DNA of 64,000 nucleotides from Flavobacteriaceae bacterium (GTDB lineage Bacteria > Bacteroidota > Bacteroidia > Flavobacteriales > Flavobacteriaceae): NCBI GenBank assembly GCA_029248405.1, contig JAQWJJ010000001.1, positions 1 through 64,000 on the forward strand, in the 5' to 3' direction. A program made the position numbers and the translations under genes. The notes beneath the pieces were generated by a model. That model was given only the letters and a program-made list of their open reading frames with translations. It was not told the origin of the DNA and made no database searches. Below, piece after piece: positions 34,959 through 45,078 of the stretch; within the stretch, counting starts at the first letter, position 1, and every line of letters begins with the position of its first letter.

Positions 34959-36785
34959 CTAATGATGCATTTCCTCTTCATTATCCTGTAGCGGAACAGT
35001 CTGAGGGGTATAGTCTTGGCCTTCCAAAACATAATCACTCTCATCCTTATTCAATTTACTGTAATCATATGCCCAACGGTGTACTTCAGGTATTGGCCCA
35101 TCCCAGTTCCCGTGGATGTGCTCCACTTCTGCGGTCCACTCTAGTGTGTTGGACTTCCATGGATTTTTCGGCCCAACCTTACCAAAGAACATTGACTGAA
35201 TAAAGTTATACAAGAAGACCAATTGTGCCGCCGCAGTGATAAAGGCAAAAATCGTAATGATCACATTGACATCCGCCAAATCATCAAAATAAGGAAATGC
35301 TGTGTTGGTATAATAGCGTCGTGGCAATCCTGCCATACCGATAAAGTGCATTGGGAAAAACACACCATAGGCGCCGATTGCCGTTACCCAAAAGTGGACA
35401 TAACCAAGATTTTTGTTCATCATCTTGCCCTCAAACATTTTTGGGAACCAATGATAAACCCCCGCAAATAATCCATAGAGTGCTGAAATACCCATCACCA
35501 AGTGGAAGTGGGCAACCACAAAATAGGTGTCATGGACGTTGATGTCCAAAGCACTGTCTCCCAAAATAATTCCAGTCAAACCACCCGTAATGAATGTTGA
35601 CACCAAACCAATAGAAAACAACATTGCAGGATTGAGTTGAAGATTACCCTTCCATAGCGTGGTGATATAGTTAAACGCCTTGACCGCAGAGGGAATCGCA
35701 ATCAATAAGGTGGTGAAGGTAAAGACCGATCCTAAGAAAGGATTCATCCCAGAAATAAACATGTGATGCCCCCAAACAATTGTAGACAAGAAGGCAATCG
35801 CTAAGATCGACACCACCATCGCACGATAACCGAATATTGGTTTACGTGAATTTGTGGCAATGACTTCAGAAGTGATCCCAAGTGCCGGCAATAATACAAT
35901 ATAAACTTCAGGGTGTCCTAAGAACCAAAAAAGGTGTTCATAAAGGACAGGCGATCCACCTTGATGATGCAATACTTCTCCTGCGATATAAATATCACTC
36001 AAAAAGAACGACGTACCAAAGCTACGGTCCATGATGAGCATCAGCGCCGCAGACAATAAAACTGGAAATGATACAACTCCAATAATGGCCGTTACAAAGA
36101 AGGCCCAAATGGTCAGTGGCAAACGCGTCATAGACATCCCTTTTGTTCTGAGATTGATGACCGTTACAATATAATTCAATGATCCCAAGAGAGACGACGC
36201 GATGAAAATAGCCATTGAAACCAACCACAAAGTCATCCCAGCGCCAGAGCCAGGAATGGCTTGAGGCAATGCACTTAATGGTGGGTAGATCGTCCAACCT
36301 GCAGAAGCTGGACCAGCTTCAACAAATAAAGAAAGGACTATGATCACACTCGAAAGGAAGAACAACCAGTACGACACCATGTTCAAGAATCCGGACGCCA
36401 TATCTCGTGCACCAATCTGAAGAGGAATCAATAAATTACTGAAAGTTCCACTCAATCCAGCAGTCAAAACGAAAAACACCATGATCGTACCGTGTATGGT
36501 GACCAAAGCCAAATAAACACTAGGATCCATAACGCCATCCAAGCCCCATTTGCCTAATAAGGCTTCGTAAATTGGGAATTGCTTGTCTGGCCAGGCCAAT
36601 TGCATTCTAAATATCAAAGACATGCCAATACCAATAATCCCCATAAACAAGCCTGTAATAAGGTATTGCTTTGAAATCATTTTGTGGTCTTGACTAAAAA
36701 TATATTTAGTCACAAATGTCTCCTTGTGATGATGTCCGTGGTCGTCGTGGTGATCTCCTGCCGTATCGTGCGTGTGTGCTGACAT
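34959..36785 (-). CDS. Cytochrome c oxidase subunit I
   Basis: The catalytic subunit of an aa3-type heme-copper oxidase reduces O2 to water and pumps protons. It has twelve helices in 608 residues. Heme a and a3/CuB ligands are in TIHGTIMVFFVLTAG, FWFLGHPEVYIVLLP (CuB His and cross-linked Tyr), WGHHMFISGM and VHDTYFVVAHFHLVMG. The N-terminus is unusual: residues 1-21 hold eight histidines (e.g. DHHDDHGHHHK), and the protein ends in EEEMHH. It is the last gene of the act-cox operon, 22 nt after coxB, and is followed by a strong terminator. The supply of heme A fits the cyoE gene at 17 kb. Confidence 0.96.
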   Translation of the reverse strand: MSAHTHDTAGDHHDDHGHHHKETFVTKYIFSQDHKMISKQYLITGLFMGIIGIGMSLIFRMQLAWPDKQFPIYEALLGKWGLDGVMDPSVYLALVTIHGTIMVFFVLTAGLSGTFSNLLIPLQIGARDMASGFLNMVSYWLFFLSSVIIVLSLFVEAGPASAGWTIYPPLSALPQAIPGSGAGMTLWLVSMAIFIASSLLGSLNYIVTVINLRTKGMSMTRLPLTIWAFFVTAIIGVVSFPVLLSAALMLIMDRSFGTSFFLSDIYIAGEVLHHQGGSPVLYEHLFWFLGHPEVYIVLLPALGITSEVIATNSRKPIFGYRAMVVSILAIAFLSTIVWGHHMFISGMNPFLGSVFTFTTLLIAIPSAVKAFNYITTLWKGNLQLNPAMLFSIGLVSTFITGGLTGIILGDSALDINVHDTYFVVAHFHLVMGISALYGLFAGVYHWFPKMFEGKMMNKNLGYVHFWVTAIGAYGVFFPMHFIGMAGLPRRYYTNTAFPYFDDLADVNVIITIFAFITAAAQLVFLYNFIQSMFFGKVGPKNPWKSNTLEWTAEVEHIHGNWDGPIPEVHRWAYDYSKLNKDESDYVLEGQDYTPQTVPLQDNEEEMHH

Positions 36786-36807
36786 ATCTTTTAACTAAGA
36801 GTTTTAA

Positions 36808-37872
36808 TTACTTATTAAGCGTTTCCGCAACTGAACCTTGCTCAGCAAGCCAAGCATTATATTCAGCTTCAGTTTCAACAATTATTTTCATCTGCATGTT
36901 GTAATGGTTGTTACCACATATCTTATTACACAACAGTAGATAATCAAATTCGTAAGGTTCTAGAGCCTCGTCACCTTTAGCTTCTAGCCCTATACTTTTT
37001 TCGCGACGTCTCGAATTGATGTCCTTAACCTTTGCCACAATATCGTCGTTCAGCCTCATGTCCTGAGTCGTGATTGTTGGCGTGAACGCAAATTGAGTGA
37101 CCATCCCTGGGACGCAGTTCATTTGCGCACGGAAATGCGGCATATATGCCGAGTGCAGTACATCTTGAGAACGTATCTTGAACAACACTTTTCTCCCAAC
37201 GGGCAAATGTAATTCAGAAACAACAATATCATCCTGAGCATTTGGATCGGCCGTATCAACACCCAAGGTGTTGGAACCTTCAATCAATCTTACGTTGGCC
37301 TCACCCAAAACATTATCATCACCACTGTAGCGTGCACGCCAGTCGAATTGGTAAGCATAAAGCTCGACCACCATAGGGTCTTCGTCAGGCTCAACGTTCA
37401 TGATGTCGGTCCATGTAAATAAACCATATAAAATCAACGCGGCCAATACAATAACCGGGATGATGGTCCAAATGAATTCTAACTTATCATTGTCGGCATA
37501 AAAGGTTGCTCTCTGGTCTTTTTTGCCCCGGTATTTAAAAGCGAAATAGTGCAAAAGCCATTGTGTGATGATGCCCACAACAAAAATCAGCACCATTGAG
37601 ATCAACCACAATTGATCAATATCAACACCATGCTCAGATGCCGCTTCTGGGAGAAAGACTTTGCTCCATTTGTAATGCGATATGAATGCCAGCACATAAA
37701 TAAACACGACAAACATGAGCATCAATGACCCATTGATGTCATTATCTTTATCATTGGCGATCTGTGCGCTGCTGCTGTCGGTGGTTGACTTGGAGAGTTC
37801 AAATATCTTCCCTAATTGCCAAAGGGCGACACCAAAAAGAACTATTACTAAAACAACTAAAAATGCGGTCAT
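36808..37872 (-). CDS. Cytochrome c oxidase subunit II
   Basis: Subunit II receives electrons at a binuclear CuA centre. Three hydrophobic segments are seen near residues 5-20, 48-66 and 85-110, then a fourth around 130-150 before the periplasmic cupredoxin domain. CuA ligands are present: VLHSAYMPHFRAQM (His, and Met nearby) and LLCNKICGNNHYNMQMKI, with CxxxCxxxH and Met. PHFRAQMNCVPGMVTQFAFTP is also typical. The protein is 354 residues, longer than minimal forms because of the extra N-terminal membrane part. It lies between actF and coxA in one operon, in line with a complex III-oxidase supercomplex. Confidence 0.94.
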   Translation of the reverse strand: MTAFLVVLVIVLFGVALWQLGKIFELSKSTTDSSSAQIANDKDNDINGSLMLMFVVFIYVLAFISHYKWSKVFLPEAASEHGVDIDQLWLISMVLIFVVGIITQWLLHYFAFKYRGKKDQRATFYADNDKLEFIWTIIPVIVLAALILYGLFTWTDIMNVEPDEDPMVVELYAYQFDWRARYSGDDNVLGEANVRLIEGSNTLGVDTADPNAQDDIVVSELHLPVGRKVLFKIRSQDVLHSAYMPHFRAQMNCVPGMVTQFAFTPTITTQDMRLNDDIVAKVKDINSRRREKSIGLEAKGDEALEPYEFDYLLLCNKICGNNHYNMQMKIIVETEAEYNAWLAEQGSVAETLNK

Positions 37873-37896
37873 CGTTATTTAACTTTCTTCGATTAA

Positions 37897-39324
37897 TTAA
37901 TAGTGAAAATGCTTACTCTCATTAATGAAAGGATTCTTCTTAGGAACCATTGGTGCCTTGGTCAGGGTATTGAAGACCACATAAACAAACAAGCCAAAGA
38001 AGAAGCAAACCGAACTCAATTCCGGAACACCAATCATCCAGGTATCCCCTACAGTTGCCGGCATCACCATATTGAAAACATCAAGGTAGTGCCCCGCCAA
38101 AATCACAACTCCTGCCATGACAACAAACCAGTTGACACGCTTATAGTCGCTGTTCATAAGCAATAACAGTGGGAATAAGAAGTTCATGGCTATCATTCCA
38201 AAAAATGGTAATTTATAATCTTCAATTCTGGTGATGAAATAGGTCACCTCTTCAGGAATGTTGGCGTACCAAATCAACATGAATTGAGAAAACCATAGAT
38301 AAGTCCAGAAAATGCTGAACCCAAACATAAACTTAGCCAAATCATGGATATGACTATCATTGACTTCTTCAAGATATCCTTGTGACTTCAAGAATATCGT
38401 CACTAGGGCAATGACGGTAATCGCGCAGACCATCATTCCAGCAAAGACATACCAGCCAAATAGCGTACTGAACCAGTGCGGATCAAAACTCATGATCCAG
38501 TCCCAAGACATGATTGATTCTGTCACAATGAAGAACACGAGAAAGCCAGCAGAAAGCTTAAAGTTTTTCTTGAAAAAACTGTGGTCTTCAGCGTGATCAT
38601 CGGCAATAGAATTTTTGCGAGAAACCCATCTGTAGAGGTTCCATCCTAGCAAGAATATCACAGCACGAATCATGAAAAATGGCACGTTCAAATAGCCACT
38701 TTTACCCGCAATAATCTTATCAAAATGCGGACTGTCTGGATTGACTAGGTCAGCGTCCATCCAATGGAAAATATGGTTAATGCCCAGTGCTGAGCACAAT
38801 AAAAGAATTAGGACGCCAATAGACGCGACGGGCAAATAACCAGTTACAGCTTCCATTACGCGGAACAAAACAGGAGACCAGCCGGCCTGGGCTGCATATT
38901 GAATGGCATAAAAAGCCAATGCGCCTAAAGCAATCATGAAAAAGAAAAATGACGCGATGTACAGCGCTGACCATGGTCGGTTTTGCATCTGATGCATGAC
39001 ATGTTCCATATGTTCTTGATGGGCATCTTGAGCGCCGTGTGCTCCAGACCCATGCTCTTCTGAACCGTGATCCCCCGCAGTCATGTCGTGACTGCCATGG
39101 TCCATTTCTTGACCGTTGTGGTGGCCCATAGACTGGTGCGCTTCAGGGGCAGCTGCATCATGTTCACTTGTGGCGTGACCACCATCGTGATGTGCTTCAG
39201 CCATAATGGCCTCGACCTCTTCTACTGTTTTTGGTGTAGAAAGAAATCCTGCAACAATGCCAATGGCACCAACCACCATAAAAACTAGGGCGAAAACTTT
39301 TAACTTATTGGGTAGCGTATACAT
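37897..39324 (-). CDS. actF: Alternative complex III subunit ActF (quinol:cytochrome c oxidoreductase)
   Basis: ActF is a ten-helix integral membrane subunit related to ActC/NrfD, thought to share in quinone binding or proton transfer. After the first helix (LKVFALVFMVVGAIGIVAGFL) this protein has a long hydrophilic stretch with 16 histidines between residues 45 and 111, then MQNRPWSALYIASFFFFMIALGALAFY and the further helices, including MSWDWIMSFDPHWFSTLFGWYVFAG and YFITRIEDYKLPFFGMIAMNFLFP, which are typical of ActF. It is 475 residues, longer than minimal forms by about the size of the His-rich part. It lies 26 nt after actE and 24 nt before coxB. Confidence 0.92.
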   Translation of the reverse strand: MYTLPNKLKVFALVFMVVGAIGIVAGFLSTPKTVEEVEAIMAEAHHDGGHATSEHDAAAPEAHQSMGHHNGQEMDHGSHDMTAGDHGSEEHGSGAHGAQDAHQEHMEHVMHQMQNRPWSALYIASFFFFMIALGALAFYAIQYAAQAGWSPVLFRVMEAVTGYLPVASIGVLILLLCSALGINHIFHWMDADLVNPDSPHFDKIIAGKSGYLNVPFFMIRAVIFLLGWNLYRWVSRKNSIADDHAEDHSFFKKNFKLSAGFLVFFIVTESIMSWDWIMSFDPHWFSTLFGWYVFAGMMVCAITVIALVTIFLKSQGYLEEVNDSHIHDLAKFMFGFSIFWTYLWFSQFMLIWYANIPEEVTYFITRIEDYKLPFFGMIAMNFLFPLLLLMNSDYKRVNWFVVMAGVVILAGHYLDVFNMVMPATVGDTWMIGVPELSSVCFFFGLFVYVVFNTLTKAPMVPKKNPFINESKHFHY

Positions 39325-39350
39325 ATCTCTAGCTATTCTCTTTAGTCCTG

Positions 39351-39986
39351 TTAATGACCAGCAACTGAGGTGCTCGTACTTTTTTCTTCTGTATTATCTG
39401 CTGCCGGTTCTTCTGGCACCAATAAAGGCGTCCCTTCTAGGGTTGCTTTCAAATTCATCACATGCTGGGTAATGGCCCAACGCTCTTCCTGATTGGTCTG
39501 AGAGGCATAGGAGCCCATCGAATTCAATCCGTACATCTGGACGTGATAAACACCTCCTGGAGTAATCAATCGTCCCGGGTCAGCGTAACTTGGTATCCCA
39601 AGAATCTTCTCTCTCTTGACGAGAATTCCTTGACCATCACCTTTTTCACCATGACACACCGCACAATAGATATCGTAAAGTTGTTTCCCCTGGGCCAGGC
39701 TTTCTTGAGTCACAGCAAGTGGACTTGTTAAAGTCGCCTTCGCATCATTAAGCCCCGCTGTTGTATTTGGATAATCGTATGGTTCCCATCCACGCGGTAT
39801 TGTTCCGTCTACTGGGAGCATCGCCTCTTGGCCGGATGGAAAAATTTCGTAATCTCCATAGGTCTCATACCCCACAGGTGCATACATATTCGGCATGTAT
39901 TGATAGTTTGGCTTTGCATTATCAAAACATGAAACCATGATCAATGAAACCAAGGTCACCACTGCTATTTTCATCGCGTTTTTCAT
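39351..39986 (-). CDS. actE: Alternative complex III subunit ActE (monoheme cytochrome c lipoprotein)
   Basis: ActE carries one heme c: CAVCHGEKGDGQG (about residues 98-110), with a likely axial Met in YGLNSMGSYASQ. It is exported and lipidated; the lipobox is LIMVSC with Cys near residue 20. Its 211 residues start with PNYQYMPNMYAPVGYETY, a common ActE N-terminal region, and GTIPRGWEPYDYPNT. I chose ATG 39986 rather than 40004, since it lies just after the actD stop and gives a normal lipoprotein signal. It is expected to pass electrons from ActA towards the oxidase. Confidence 0.92.
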   Translation of the reverse strand: MKNAMKIAVVTLVSLIMVSCFDNAKPNYQYMPNMYAPVGYETYGDYEIFPSGQEAMLPVDGTIPRGWEPYDYPNTTAGLNDAKATLTSPLAVTQESLAQGKQLYDIYCAVCHGEKGDGQGILVKREKILGIPSYADPGRLITPGGVYHVQMYGLNSMGSYASQTNQEERWAITQHVMNLKATLEGTPLLVPEEPAADNTEEKSTSTSVAGH

Positions 39987-39987
39987 A

Positions 39988-40524
39988 TTAATGATCTCCT
40001 TCATTTTCGATTAAACTAAGTTCCACGGCGCCAGTCTCCTTTAACATGCTCATCATTTCATCCACATTGTGGTGTCCAGCGTCAATAGCCATCAAGAAAT
40101 GATCGTCCGTCGTGCGTGGATCAGGGTTTTCGGCCTTTTTAAACGGCCAAAGCTTACTGCGCAGGTAAAAGGTAATGACCATCAAGTGCGCGGCAAAAAA
40201 CACCGTCATTTCAAACATAATAGGCACAAAGGCAGGCATATTTTCTAGGTAACTGAAACTAGGCTTTCCGCCAATATCCTGAGGCCAGTCTTCGATCATG
40301 ATAAAATTCATCATCAAAATAGCCACAGTAAGACCTACCACGCCGTACATGAATGACGCAATTGCAATTCTGGTACCTTCTAAGCCCATAGCTTTGTCTA
40401 GCCCGTGCACGGGGAAAGGCGTATAAACTTCATCGATATGATAGTGTGCTTGTCTGACCGACTTGACAGCGTTCATCAGAATGTCATCGTCGTTATAAAT
40501 AGCGTGAATTACTTTTGAAGCCAT
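39988..40524 (-). CDS. actD: Alternative complex III subunit ActD (DUF3341)
   Basis: ActD has a cytoplasmic N-terminal part (ASKVIHAIYNDDDILMNAVKSVRQAHYHIDEVYTPFPVHGLD, quoted here only as its beginning and end: ASKVIHAIYND to VYTPFPVHGLD) and two membrane helices (about residues 55-78 and 98-120). The motif EVYTPFPVHGLDKAMGL and the ending with DHFLMAIDAG match the DUF3341 family. The 178-residue length is normal. It follows actC by 2 nt and precedes actE by 1 nt. Confidence 0.92.
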   Translation of the reverse strand: MASKVIHAIYNDDDILMNAVKSVRQAHYHIDEVYTPFPVHGLDKAMGLEGTRIAIASFMYGVVGLTVAILMMNFIMIEDWPQDIGGKPSFSYLENMPAFVPIMFEMTVFFAAHLMVITFYLRSKLWPFKKAENPDPRTTDDHFLMAIDAGHHNVDEMMSMLKETGAVELSLIENEGDH

Positions 40525-40526
40525 AA

Positions 40527-41984
40527 TTAACTATCTTTTTGTGTTTTTGATCCTTTAGCAGCCCCTTTTTTTGGCATGGTATAATGCTTTGCATCATCAC
40601 CTTGCTCCGCGCGCAATTTCTTATAAGTACTGCCTGAAGCTTTCAATATAGACTTGACCTCAGCCTGAGCAATCACTGGGAATGTTCTAGAATAAAGCAA
40701 GAACAAGACAAAGAAGAAGCCAATGGTTCCAATAAAGATCCCGATGTCTACAAATGTCGGTGAGAACATGGTCCAAGACGAGGTCAAATAATCACGGTGC
40801 AAAGAGGTCACAATGATCACAAAACGTTCGAACCACATCCCAATATTTACAACGATTGAAATGAAGAATGAGAACATGATGCTCGTTCTGAGCTTTTTGA
40901 ACCACATAAATTGGGGCGAAAAGACGTTGCAAGTCATCATAGACCAATAGGCCCACCAGTAAGGCCCAGTTGCTCTATTTAAGAAGGCGTACTGCTCGTA
41001 TTCTACTCCAGAATACCAAGCAATAAATAATTCTGTTATATAGGCGACCCCGACTATAGATCCGGTGATCATGATGACGATATTCATCAACTCGATATGC
41101 TGGATGGTGATATAATCTTCCAAATGAGAGACCTTACGCATGATGATCAAAAGAGTGTTGACCATCGCGAATCCAGAAAAAATTGCCCCTGCCACAAAAT
41201 AAGGAGGGAAAATTGTGGTGTGCCATCCGGGAATGACGGATGTCGCAAAGTCAAACGATACAATTGTATGGACAGAAAGGACCAAAGGTGTCGCCAAACC
41301 AGCCAGGACTAGCGATACTTCTTCGAACCGTTGCCAATCTTTGGCACGGCCACTCCATCCAAAAGACAGAATGCTATAAACCCTTTTGGTAAAAGGAGTG
41401 ATCGCACGATCACGAATCATCGCAAAATCAGGCAACAACCCAGTCCACCAAAAGACCAGTGAGACCGATAAGTAAGTAGATATCGCAAATACATCCCACA
41501 ACAATGGCGAATTAAAGTTGACCCATAACGAGCCAAATTGATTCGGTATTGGCAATACCCAGTAAGCCAACCAAGGACGACCCATGTGTATGATTGGGAA
41601 TAGTCCAGCTTGGATCACTGAGAAAATGGTCATGGCTTCAGCAGAACGGTTAATCGCCATTCGCCATTTTTGTCTGAAGAGCAATAGTACTGCAGAAATC
41701 AATGTTCCTGCGTGTCCAATTCCGACCCACCAAACAAAGTTTGTGATGTCCCATGCCCAGTTTACAGTTCGGTTAAGACCCCAAACACCAATTCCCGTAG
41801 AAACAGTGTAAATGATACAACCCAGTCCCCATAAAAATGCGGTCAGGGCGATGGTAAAGACGATCCACCAAGCGGTGTTTGCCTTTCCCTCTACAGGAGC
41901 TGCCACATCCACAGTAACATCGTGGTAGGATTTATCTCCTGTAACTAAGGGTCTTCTAATAGGTGCTTCGTAGTGCGACGCCAT
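40527..41984 (-). CDS. actC: Alternative complex III subunit ActC (NrfD/polysulfide reductase-like quinone-binding subunit)
   Basis: ActC is the ten-helix NrfD-like subunit believed to hold the menaquinol site and to pass electrons to the Fe-S clusters of ActB. The 485 residues include GIGVWGLNRTVNWAWDITNFVWWVGIGHAGTLIS (motif VWGLNRTVNWAWDITNFVWW, about 68-87, GIGHAGTLISA), NRSAEAMTIFSVIQAGLFPIIHMGRPW and SPLLWDVFAISTYLSVS, all typical. A hydrophilic lysine-rich tail ends the protein. It follows actB by 24 nt and precedes actD by 2 nt. Confidence 0.94.
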   Translation of the reverse strand: MASHYEAPIRRPLVTGDKSYHDVTVDVAAPVEGKANTAWWIVFTIALTAFLWGLGCIIYTVSTGIGVWGLNRTVNWAWDITNFVWWVGIGHAGTLISAVLLLFRQKWRMAINRSAEAMTIFSVIQAGLFPIIHMGRPWLAYWVLPIPNQFGSLWVNFNSPLLWDVFAISTYLSVSLVFWWTGLLPDFAMIRDRAITPFTKRVYSILSFGWSGRAKDWQRFEEVSLVLAGLATPLVLSVHTIVSFDFATSVIPGWHTTIFPPYFVAGAIFSGFAMVNTLLIIMRKVSHLEDYITIQHIELMNIVIMITGSIVGVAYITELFIAWYSGVEYEQYAFLNRATGPYWWAYWSMMTCNVFSPQFMWFKKLRTSIMFSFFISIVVNIGMWFERFVIIVTSLHRDYLTSSWTMFSPTFVDIGIFIGTIGFFFVLFLLYSRTFPVIAQAEVKSILKASGSTYKKLRAEQGDDAKHYTMPKKGAAKGSKTQKDS

Positions 41985-42008
41985 ATCTATATCTTGAATT
42001 TCTTTAGT

Positions 42009-45000
42009 TTATGCTTCGTTTGTGTTTCTCACTTTCGTCTGGTAAAAGACGTTTGGCTTGGTGCCTACGGCCTCCAATAAGTGATACATTCTATCATCTG
42101 CCTTTTGTTGGAACACTTCACTTTGTTCATCGTTGATGTCACCAAACTGTATCGCTCCTGTTTCACAGGCCGCAGAACAGGCTGTTTTAAATTCTCCGTC
42201 CTTAATGGCGCGGCCATCTCTTTTGGCATCAAGAATAGTCTTCTGTGTCATTTGGATACACATAGAACACTTCTCCATAACACCTCTAGAACGGACCACA
42301 ACGTCTGGGTTCAATACCATACGACCTAAATCATTGTTCATGTGGTAGTCAAACTCGTCATTCTCCGCGTATAAGAACCAGTTGAATCTGCGGACCTTAT
42401 AAGGGCAGTTATTCGCACAATAACGTGTTCCGACGCATCTGTTGTATGCCATATGATTCTGTCCTTGGCGCCCGTGAGAGGTCGCTGCTACCGGACAAAC
42501 TGTTTCACATGGAGCGTGGTTACAGTGCTGACACATGACCGGTTGAAAGGCCACCTGAGGATTAGACGCTGGATTTTCCATCTCGCCAAATTCCGATAGT
42601 GAGCTGCTTAAACCTGAAATGTTGTCCTTTTTATCGGCATCTTCTGCAAAAGAATCTTCACTTGAGTAGTAACGGTCTATGCGCAACCAGTGCATGTCAC
42701 GACTGCGGCGCATTTCGCTTTTACCGACTACAGGAACATTGTTCTCGGCATGACATGCCACGACACAAGCACCACAACCCGTACAAGCGTTAAGATCTAT
42801 CGATAAGTTGAAATGATGTCCAATAGAACGGTCAAAAGAATCCCAAAGATCAGCCTCTGGAGAAGTTACTGGGATTTCTGCATGGTCTTTCGAGACCATA
42901 GGAATCGCATTCCAATGTGCCTTGTCCTTTGTGTTGAAAATCTCGAGAGTGGTTTCGCGAATGATGTCACGTCCCATCATGGTATTGTGCAATTGAACAC
43001 AAGCAAATTCATGTGTTCCTTCAGTTTTCTGAAGCTCAGCTGACTGTACAGAAACAAAATCTTGATAAAGTGCATAGGCATTGACCCCCGTTTGCATTTC
43101 TGCTTGTATTGATGCCTTTTGGCCATAGCCTAAGGCTAATCCCACTGTCCCTACTGCCTGACCCGGCTGGATCAAAACGGGTACTTTTTCTAAAACAGTC
43201 GAACCAACTTTAACACTGGCATAATTACCATTAAGTGCTCCATTGGCTACATTAACATTCGTCAATCCTAGTGATTTGGCATCAGCGGCCGAAACGGTCA
43301 GATAATTGTCCCAAGAAGTTCTGGTGATTGGATCTGGCAACTCCTGAAGCCATGGATTGTTGGCCTGACGACCATCTCCAAGACCTGTTTTTGTATACAG
43401 ACATAACGCCATCGCACCAGCCGTATCGAAAGATCGATTCTCGGTCGAAATTTTCGGCAGATCCGTTTCGCTCACTGTAAAATTACTTTGGTAGATACCA
43501 TCATGTAGGGCGGTTTTCCAGGAACCACCTTTAAGAATGTTTTCTTCCCAAAATGCCTTTATATAATCGTGATAAGTCTCTTGTTTTCCAGTCCACGCAA
43601 TCAGACAGTCTTGGAATTGTCTTGTGTTGAACAAAGGACGAATAGTCGGTTGTGACAAGGCAAAAGACCCCTTCTTGACCTGGACGTCTCCCCATGATTC
43701 AAGATAGTGGGGCGTCGCCGCTACAAATTTTGATAAGCTTGCCGTTTCATCATCTTTCATGGCAAACGCCAATGAAAAATCGAGTGCTTTATAGGCTGCA
43801 GCAAATTCTTCTGAAGGGAAGGCATACACAGGATTCACACCAACAGTGATCAAACCTTTTACAGCGCCCGAAAGCACTCCAGAAAGCACTGCTCTAACCT
43901 GAGCAGCAGAAGCAGAATACTTCATGACTGGATGATCTGCATCCATTATCTGTGAGCCAACTGAGCGGTTGTAATTGAGCGCCAGTTTCTGTGCTGTAAC
44001 ACTAGGAAGCCCTGTGATCAATACACCGTGGCGCCCTGCCTTGTTCAATTGTGCTTTGGCCTGTTGGGCCACTTGATTCAGTTCTTCTGTCAGGGTTACA
44101 GAAGATGATCCTCCAGAAATAACTTCGAGGACTCCCAATTGCTGCGCAGGAGTTAAAGGGACACGTTTGTCGGCATTCGCCCCAGATAAGGTCATGTTTG
44201 ACTCAAACTGAATATGACGAGACATTTTGCCGTTCTTCGGGATGCGACTCTTAGCGTAAGTTCCTTCGAAACCACCACCTTGCCAATCGCCTAAGAAATC
44301 TGCTCCTACAGAAACGATGACCTCTGCGTGGCTGAAATTATAATCGGGTAGTGCCCGCACACCATATACCTCTTGAAAAGCATCAAGTGCATCACTTGCA
44401 GAGACCATATCATAGGTGACATGGCGTACTTGACTGTATTTTTTCTTAAAGTTCGCAATCAGTGCCTGAGTCGTTGGACTGGCAAAAGTTTGTGTCAACA
44501 AAACAACTTCTTGACCAGACAGCGCCTCAAGTCCATTAGATACGGCTTCGTCAAGCTGTTGCCAGGTCGCGTCTTGACCATCGACTTTCGGCCCGGTCAA
44601 TCTATTTTTGTCGTACATCGACAAAACCGATGCATGAACACGAGCATTAACACCACCGTGTTGGGCTAGATCATTGCGTTCTATTTTGATTGGTCTTCCT
44701 TCTCTGGTCTTGACCAAAATATGGGCAAAATCAAAACCATCTGCCATAGTTGTCGCATAGTAATTCGCGACACCTGGCACAATTTGATCCGGCGCTACGA
44801 CGTAAGGAATCGATTTGATAACCGGTCCCTCGCAAGCAGCCAATGAAGCTGCCGCAGTTGAGAATCCGACATATTTCAAAAAGTCACGGCGGGTCGTAGA
44901 AGATCCTTCAAGGACCGTTTTATTGCCCAAAAAGTCTTCAGTTGGTATCGGCTCAGCAAATTCATTTTGCTTGAGTGTTTCTACAACTGCACTGTTTGGA

Positions 45001-45044
45001 TTTAACTCCTCAACACTTTTCCAATATTTCTTATTTGAAGCCAT
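42009..45044 (-). CDS. actB: Alternative complex III subunit ActB (molybdopterin oxidoreductase-like plus Fe-S domain)
   Basis: ActB (1011 residues) joins an N-terminal domain with the fold of molybdopterin oxidoreductases, which in this family holds no Mo cofactor, with a C-terminal Fe-S domain. A Tat-type motif TTRRDFLKYVGFSTAAASLAAC starts near residue 50 rather than at the N-terminus (the variant Tat signal of Bacteroidota), and its Cys may be lipidated. Cluster ligands are CTGCGACVVACHAENN (about residue 745), CQHCNHAPCETVCPV, CVGTRYCANNCPYKVR and CSMCIQMTQ/CSAACETGAI. It follows actA by 34 nt. Confidence 0.95.
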   Translation of the reverse strand: MASNKKYWKSVEELNPNSAVVETLKQNEFAEPIPTEDFLGNKTVLEGSSTTRRDFLKYVGFSTAAASLAACEGPVIKSIPYVVAPDQIVPGVANYYATTMADGFDFAHILVKTREGRPIKIERNDLAQHGGVNARVHASVLSMYDKNRLTGPKVDGQDATWQQLDEAVSNGLEALSGQEVVLLTQTFASPTTQALIANFKKKYSQVRHVTYDMVSASDALDAFQEVYGVRALPDYNFSHAEVIVSVGADFLGDWQGGGFEGTYAKSRIPKNGKMSRHIQFESNMTLSGANADKRVPLTPAQQLGVLEVISGGSSSVTLTEELNQVAQQAKAQLNKAGRHGVLITGLPSVTAQKLALNYNRSVGSQIMDADHPVMKYSASAAQVRAVLSGVLSGAVKGLITVGVNPVYAFPSEEFAAAYKALDFSLAFAMKDDETASLSKFVAATPHYLESWGDVQVKKGSFALSQPTIRPLFNTRQFQDCLIAWTGKQETYHDYIKAFWEENILKGGSWKTALHDGIYQSNFTVSETDLPKISTENRSFDTAGAMALCLYTKTGLGDGRQANNPWLQELPDPITRTSWDNYLTVSAADAKSLGLTNVNVANGALNGNYASVKVGSTVLEKVPVLIQPGQAVGTVGLALGYGQKASIQAEMQTGVNAYALYQDFVSVQSAELQKTEGTHEFACVQLHNTMMGRDIIRETTLEIFNTKDKAHWNAIPMVSKDHAEIPVTSPEADLWDSFDRSIGHHFNLSIDLNACTGCGACVVACHAENNVPVVGKSEMRRSRDMHWLRIDRYYSSEDSFAEDADKKDNISGLSSSLSEFGEMENPASNPQVAFQPVMCQHCNHAPCETVCPVAATSHGRQGQNHMAYNRCVGTRYCANNCPYKVRRFNWFLYAENDEFDYHMNNDLGRMVLNPDVVVRSRGVMEKCSMCIQMTQKTILDAKRDGRAIKDGEFKTACSAACETGAIQFGDINDEQSEVFQQKADDRMYHLLEAVGTKPNVFYQTKVRNTNEA

Positions 45045-45078
45045 ATGATGCTATCTGAAAATTGTAAACTTTATTATA

